From NCBI RefSeq assembly GCF_004791695.1, contig NZ_SRSO01000005.1, positions 62,001 through 126,000 of the forward strand: a stretch of 64,000 nucleotides of DNA, in the 5' to 3' direction. Under the pieces are notes generated by a model. The model was not told the origin of the DNA. It saw only the letters and a program-made list of their open reading frames with translations, and did no database searches. Position 1 is the first letter of the stretch. Each line of letters starts with the position of its first letter. Source of the stretch: Flavivirga rizhaonensis. GTDB lineage: Bacteria; Bacteroidota; Bacteroidia; Flavobacteriales; Flavobacteriaceae. Position numbers and translations under genes: made by a program. Below, piece by piece: positions 61,149 to 64,000 of this stretch.

Positions 61149-61946
61149 CTATGCCAAAATGGTTTCTGGCTCTTCTACTTCAATCAATTCCTTAGGAAAT
61201 AACAATTCGGCTTTGGCTAAATCTTTAAGAGTATCAATTTCAAACCATGGTTGATGATCAAATGAAACTGATTCTAAAACTAAACTCTTGCTGTGAGTCA
61301 TTTCTGCAAAAATGCTCTCATAATAACAATTTACATTACCATCTAAAATATATTGATTCAACAGTTTAATGATAGATTTCCAAGATAAAAGTGAAAAACT
61401 ATAAATATTTACTGTTTTATATCGGGTATCTGAATAGGCTTTATTAGTTCCTTTTTGAAACGCTGTAACTTTATTTGCTTTATCTATAGAAACCGTGGTA
61501 CCGTTAAGCCAAGGCTGCATGAGTGCAACAGCCATTCTATCTGGATAAACCATATTATCTAGTAGCTTAGTATTTAACACTAAATCACTTTCAAAAAGCA
61601 CAAATGGCTCATTTATGATATGACGTGCCATCCAAAGCGAATAAATATTATTGGTTGTTTTATATAGAGAACTATGAATATATTCAATAGAAATATCTCC
61701 TGATTTTTCGCCAAGATTATCCATAATACATTCTTTTAAGTGACCTGTTACAATTACAAGTCGTTTAAACCCTTGGCTTTTTAAATTCTTTAAAAGTCTA
61801 TTAATAATAGATTTGTCACTTACTAACGTAAGGCACTTTGGGGAATTTTCTGTTAATGGAAAAAGGCGGCTTCCAGTACCAGCCGCAAGAAGTAATGCTG
61901 TGGTTATTCGATTTTGACCACAATCATTAACTGAATCATTATTCAT
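61149..61946 (-). CDS. Nucleotidyltransferase (LicC/PntC-like cytidylyltransferase fold)
   Basis: This is a 265-residue nucleotidyltransferase. The nucleotide loop is LLLAAGTGSRLFPLTENSPKCL, and VLFESDLVLN-type acidic metal residues lie in PFVLFESDLVLNTKLL. Family members activate phosphocholine (LicC), aminoethylphosphonate (PntC) or sugars with CTP or other NTPs. With the aminotransferase and CDP-alcohol transferase downstream, it may make a CDP-activated amino-alcohol or aminophosphonate head group. It heads the three-gene minus-strand group; 630 bp separate it from the next gene. Confidence 0.82.
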   Translation of the reverse strand: MNNDSVNDCGQNRITTALLLAAGTGSRLFPLTENSPKCLTLVSDKSIINRLLKNLKSQGFKRLVIVTGHLKECIMDNLGEKSGDISIEYIHSSLYKTTNNIYSLWMARHIINEPFVLFESDLVLNTKLLDNMVYPDRMAVALMQPWLNGTTVSIDKANKVTAFQKGTNKAYSDTRYKTVNIYSFSLLSWKSIIKLLNQYILDGNVNCYYESIFAEMTHSKSLVLESVSFDHQPWFEIDTLKDLAKAELLFPKELIEVEEPETILA

Positions 61947-62389
61947 AAAAAATGTATTAATGACACCAAAAAAAACTAAATATGCGTTGAAGCATCTAGT
62001 GCACTAATTATTAGCACTCTGATGTTGGACTAGTTTCCTGATAATTCAACTAAAGTATGAAGTTTGTTAATGTGATGATTATGCCCCTAGGAGTTATCAA
62101 CAAAATTGATAGTGAATGATTGATACTAAAAAGATTAGTAATCCTTTTGCAAAGATACTCTAATAAACAAGAATAACTAATACTTGTATTTTTGTCCCAA
62201 TCAAAAAATATAATAGAAGCTTTCTTTTTGTAAAAATAGAAGTACGAAAACCTAATAAGGAACCCTTATGAAAAGCCTTAGCCTAGTTCTTCAAATGTTA
62301 ATATTTATTTTTTAATTATCTCATTTTAATAATATTTAGATGTAATGAACAAAACTTAATGAATACCTGTTTAAAAGTGCAAAAGAAAG

Positions 62390-62546
62390 ATGAAAGAACT
62401 TAGAATTAAAGAACTAAAAAAGGAAATCGAACAATTTAAAAACTATTACTAAAAAAGGGTTTGGATGCGATGGTAAAATTAAGTTTGGAATAGACCACCT
62501 AACAACAACAGCAATCGTTGTACAAGATAAAAAACACAGAACCTAA
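62390..62546 (+). pseudogene. Possible frameshifted remnant of a small gene
   Basis: An ATG at 62390 opens a 20-codon frame (MKELRIKELKKEIEQFKNYY) that stops at 62450. In a different frame, shifted near the run of A at 62451, the text KKGFGCDGKIKFGIDHLTTT then AIVVQDKKHRT is open to a stop at 62544. Together they would look like one small protein with a frameshift. I recognise no family. Chance cannot be excluded. Confidence 0.25.
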
Positions 62547-62549
62547 CCC

Positions 62550-62576
62550 AAAAGCTCCTTTTAAGGGGCTTTTATT
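62550..62576 (-). terminator. Terminator after the EnvC-like gene
   Basis: The arms AAAAGCTCC (62550-62558) and GGGGCTTTT (62565-62573) pair around a 6-base loop with one G-T-type mismatch. It lies directly beyond the stop of the gene at 62579. Confidence 0.7.
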
Positions 62577-62578
62577 TG

Positions 62579-63808
62579 TCACATTTTATAAATCCAGGAA
62601 GCTGGGTTTTCTGTTTTTGTGCCTTTAGATATTGTGAAACTTAAAATTGTTTCTCCATTTGAGGGGTTTGTAAACACCTTACCAATTACTTGCTTTGTTA
62701 ATACTTTATCCCCTTTTTTCACATTAACGCTAGATAAATTTTTATATATAGTTAAATAATCTCCATGACGAATCATCACAATGGGATTTACATTTTTCAT
62801 TTTAAGTATTTCACTTACTTCACCATTAAAAACAGCTCTAACTTTAGCTCCTTTTTGTGTAGCTATACGTACACCATGACTCTTAATTGTTAATGATTTA
62901 TCTATAGGGTGTCTTTGCGTACCATATCCTAATCTTACAACGCCTCTTTCAACTGGCCATGGTAACTTACCTTTGTTTGCTATAAACTTAGATGCTAAAA
63001 CTTTTTCTTCGGCTGTAAGCACAAAACTTTTTGAACTAGTTACTTTACCTGCTTTTCTATTAGACTTAGCTATAGCTGCTTTAATAATACGGTCTATTTC
63101 ATTATCAATTCTATCGGCCTCTTTCTGTTTTCTCCTTATTTGAGATGCATATAATGATAAGTTCTTTTTTATTGATTTCATTAAAGCTTCATGCTCCTTG
63201 CGTTCTGTTTCTAATGTTTTTTGAATTACTTTATTATCAGCAATCAATCTTTTTTTATCTTCTTTTTGACCTTGTAAGCTTCTATTTATATTCTGTAATT
63301 CTAGCGTTTTGGCCTTTATCGTTTCCCCTTGTTGTTTTTGGTGATCTGAATATTGTTTTATGTACTGTAATCGTTTATAAGCTTGTTTAAAATCATTAGA
63401 GGACAACAAAAACATGATTCTACTTTGCTTATTTTTGCTTTTATAAGACTTCACTATCATAGCAGCGTAATCTTGCTTTAGCTGCTTTAATTCATCTCTA
63501 AGCGTACCTATCTTCTTTTGATTTGAATTAATTTTACGTGTTATTAAATTAGCTTGTTGATTAGTAACCTTTATAAGATTAGATAACACACTTATTTTAT
63601 AATTAAAATCTTCAATTAATGATATTTGCGATTTTTCTTTAGACTTGTTCTCAGCACGTAACTCATTAATTTTCTGAATTTCTCTACGTAATTCTTGTCG
63701 TCGTGTTTCTAGTTGCTTTTGTTTATTATTCTGAGAAAAAACAAAAGATCCACATAGCAGAAACGCCAAAAAACACACTATTGTATATGTAGATTTCTTA
63801 TTTAGCAT
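62579..63808 (-). CDS. EnvC-like coiled-coil protein with degenerate LytM (M23) domain
   Basis: This is a 409-residue periplasmic protein: signal peptide (about 1-25, YTIVCFLAFLLCGSFVFS), coiled coil of about 30-260 (KQLETRRQELRREIQKINELRAENKSKEKSQ), and a C-terminal LytM fold. In active M23 enzymes zinc is held by HxxxD and HxH; here the first reads SHGVRI and the last ETILSFTI, so the ligands are missing. Like EnvC in E. coli, it is more likely an activator of an amidase at the septum than an enzyme. The start shares one base with the upstream gene's stop, so they are coupled. Confidence 0.9.
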   Translation of the reverse strand: MLNKKSTYTIVCFLAFLLCGSFVFSQNNKQKQLETRRQELRREIQKINELRAENKSKEKSQISLIEDFNYKISVLSNLIKVTNQQANLITRKINSNQKKIGTLRDELKQLKQDYAAMIVKSYKSKNKQSRIMFLLSSNDFKQAYKRLQYIKQYSDHQKQQGETIKAKTLELQNINRSLQGQKEDKKRLIADNKVIQKTLETERKEHEALMKSIKKNLSLYASQIRRKQKEADRIDNEIDRIIKAAIAKSNRKAGKVTSSKSFVLTAEEKVLASKFIANKGKLPWPVERGVVRLGYGTQRHPIDKSLTIKSHGVRIATQKGAKVRAVFNGEVSEILKMKNVNPIVMIRHGDYLTIYKNLSSVNVKKGDKVLTKQVIGKVFTNPSNGETILSFTISKGTKTENPASWIYKM

Positions 63809-64000
63809 TAAAGCTTTATTTCTTTAAAACCTGATGGTATTTTAAATGGAAATCGCAACTCTTCATTTAGGCTAACATTTTTGAATTCTAAATTTATAAT
63901 CGTTTCTTGATTAGTCTCCAAAGCGATTACTTTTATCTTTTCTGGAAGAATTTGTTTCTCAACTTCTTGATGTGATAAATAATCTATTTGTAAATGTCTA
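63808..64000 (-). CDS. C-terminal part of a DUF4292-like lipoprotein, cut by window
   Basis: The last 63 residues of a minus-strand gene are in the window, with its stop at 63808-63810 sharing bases with the next start (TAATG). The C-terminus runs KQILPEKIKVIALETNQETIIN and then LEFKNVSLNEELRFPFKIPSGFKEIKL. This is the pattern of the DUF4292 family, outer-membrane-linked lipoproteins of Bacteroidota that often precede a LytM gene. The rest lies outside the window. The assignment comes from a short stretch, so it is moderate. Confidence 0.6.
   Translation of the reverse strand, partial: RHLQIDYLSHQEVEKQILPEKIKVIALETNQETIINLEFKNVSLNEELRFPFKIPSGFKEIKL

Larger units (their letters stand above)
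61947..62578. other. Gene-poor gap with a terminator and a possible small remnant gene
   Basis: This 632 bp stretch is AT-rich. Part 61947-62389 shows no gene or repeat that I can name. A short ORF remnant at 62390-62546 and a terminator at 62550-62576 make up the right end. Their features are listed separately. Confidence 0.55.

Overview
The window looks like chromosome from a marine-type member of the family Flavobacteriaceae (Bacteroidota). The DNA is AT-rich. It carries gldH (gliding motility), a RicT/PSP1 protein, a ferredoxin-U32-TrhO group, a fused HemC-HemD, HU-CCDC81/SPOR and SPOR-like envelope proteins, and promoter elements of the Bacteroidota type (TAnnTTTG close to start codons). 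No rRNA or tRNA gene and no CRISPR array was seen.

Layout. 1-9.9 kb: a cut HD-domain protein, an AraC regulator, small envelope genes, a PA0069-type radical SAM protein, a crotonase, a stand-alone DsbD-alpha domain and a sensor kinase. 7.3-18 kb: a heme locus with hemJ, hemH and an AraC regulator on the minus strand and hemA, hemC-hemD fusion, hemE, hemF and hemB on the plus strand, interleaved with an EI24-like membrane protein, a GNAT and a CHMI-like tautomerase; only hemL and a coproporphyrinogen/protoporphyrinogen alternative are not seen. 18-20.8 kb: an unrecognised four-gene minus-strand operon. 20.9-26.6 kb: a plus-strand run of a CBS/CNNM protein, ogt, a hotdog protein, a serine hydrolase, an exonuclease and a double ABC ATPase. 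27-35.4 kb: minus-strand scoB/scoA, PBP1A, gldH, ricT, and a likely tRNA-wobble hydroxylation group (ferredoxin, U32 protein, TrhO). 36.2-45.4 kb: recA, a sigma/anti-sigma-like pair, plsC, trpS, dprA, HU/SPOR protein and a thioesterase. 59.3-64 kb: a CDP-alcohol phosphatidyltransferase, an aminotransferase and a nucleotidyltransferase (possible unusual lipid head-group pathway), then an EnvC-like protein and a partial DUF4292-like gene.

The most unusual part is 45.97-59.27 kb, an integron-like cassette array. Nine units (A-I) lie head to tail. Each begins with GTT plus about 7 unit-specific bases and ends with the reverse complement of that same start followed by a 120-200 bp imperfect palindrome, most often with GTATAAAATTAATTGC / GCAACTAATCTTATAC arms. 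The end-to-start complementarity within each unit, renewed for each unit, is the signature of cassettes that excise as circles and reinsert at GTT. The boxes do not fit the classical integron consensus and no integrase lies in the window. Six of the nine units share a fixed A/C mismatch at position 11 of the arms.

Cassette B (5.5 kb) carries what looks like a defence system: a divergent small gene, an XRE regulator, a complete C5-cytosine methyltransferase, an 864-residue protein with a MORC/Hsp90-like GHKL ATPase at the N-terminus, a long coiled coil and a histidine-kinase-like GHKL domain at the C-terminus, and a receiver-domain protein whose C-terminal helical part holds an RNLFAH (RX4H) motif typical of HEPN ribonucleases. 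The last four genes are translationally coupled or nearly so, and the module is bracketed by 60 bp direct repeats. I do not know this combination under any name. The other cassettes carry single, mostly envelope-directed or unknown proteins.

Two families of short dispersed repeats are also present: a 133 bp MITE-like element with 19 bp terminal inverted repeats (two inverted copies), and a roughly 90 bp element containing a CACTTCGACTGCGCTCAGTG core (two inverted copies, one inside the sco operon).
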